Assembly: GCA_039881045.1 (NCBI GenBank)
Contig: JAYWVB010000021.1
Location: forward strand, 248,001 to 312,000
From: Chaetomium olivaceum
Lineage: Eukaryota; Ascomycota; Sordariomycetes; Sordariales; Chaetomiaceae
Direction: 5' to 3'
Length of the DNA: 64,000 nt
The position numbers and the translations under genes were made by a program. This document shows positions 63,818 to 64,000 of this stretch, piece after piece (within the stretch, counting starts at the first letter, position 1; the number at the start of each line of letters is the position of its first letter). The notes below the pieces were generated by a model. It was not told the DNA's origin. It ran no database searches and saw nothing but the letters and a program-made list of their open reading frames with translations.

Positions 63818-64000
63818 GATGTTTTATCGATGTCGCGACACTCTCACCGCCCAAGCGAAAAAAAGGGTCTTGGAATGGGTGCAGATCCTGCCAGTTCCGT
63901 GACCGTTCTGTACTTATGGAGGGGGAGCGGCCGGGATCTGGCGACAGCGAAAGGCGACGGTTGCATTTGCATGGGTGCACAGAAAGTGGTGAGTTGGCTT
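63818..64000. other. Start of the inositol kinase promoter, window edge
   Basis: Only 183 bp are visible. Nothing beyond the leader was recognised. Confidence 0.4.

Noticed and set aside
1..64000. tRNA, rRNA, CRISPR or bacterial-type operon signals
   Set aside because: None was seen. Intron-bearing genes on both strands show a eukaryotic nuclear locus, and no tRNA T-loop plus acceptor pairing was found by eye.

Overview
The window is nuclear DNA of a filamentous ascomycete, most likely a member of the Sordariales close to the Chaetomiaceae. The evidence is compact genes with GC-rich third positions, introns of about 50-115 nt with GT...AG ends and CTAAC-type branch sites, and a gene set (augmin HAUS6, LSH/MUS-30 remodeller, mitochondrial RNA polymerase, DUF6594, fungal-type ATP25) that together is typical of Pezizomycotina. 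No rRNA, tRNA or CRISPR was found.

Layout. Positions 1-6000 look accessory. They hold a decayed short-chain dehydrogenase (403-1355), an NB-ARC NLR-like ATPase whose TPR tail stops after one repeat (2156-3752), and a 5'-truncated Tad1-like LINE (4982-5940) bounded by a perfect 15-bp target-site duplication. From 6.4 to 20.5 kb there are an RRM-like protein, HAUS6, MRP21 and RBM25 (head to head), a peroxisomal enoyl-CoA hydratase, a compact alpha-kinase and a single-pass membrane protein. The stretch 20.5-28.1 kb is gene-poor, with a 67-residue Ser/Gly-rich protein and a C2H2 transcription factor. From 28.1 to 44.8 kb lie PSF2 (GINS), a GH47 alpha-mannosidase, a signal-peptide membrane protein, a DUF6594 protein, an orphan, a nuclear acidic protein, a Pro-rich membrane protein, the LSH-type SNF2 ATPase, ARC1 and a small four-exon secreted cysteine-rich protein. 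From 45.9 to 63.8 kb lie mitochondrial RNA polymerase and ATP25 (head to head), exopolyphosphatase, a class I glutamine amidotransferase, a Git3-like GPCR, CLP1 and an inositol polyphosphate kinase.

How the genes relate. Most are unrelated housekeeping genes, but three divergent pairs share 0.5-0.75 kb promoters: MRP21/RBM25, LSH/ARC1 and RPO41/ATP25. The last joins two mitochondrial gene-expression functions.

Caveat. At least nine otherwise well-conserved genes (HAUS6, MRP21, the 19.5-kb membrane protein, PSF2, GH47, the 36-kb nuclear protein, the 37.5-kb membrane protein, LSH, the GPCR) need one or more single-base corrections, mostly a missing base in a homopolymer, to read through. I interpret this mainly as sequencing or assembly error, not mass pseudogenisation. 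Coordinates for these genes span the whole interrupted reading frame. Exon limits come from reading splice motifs and frame continuity only.
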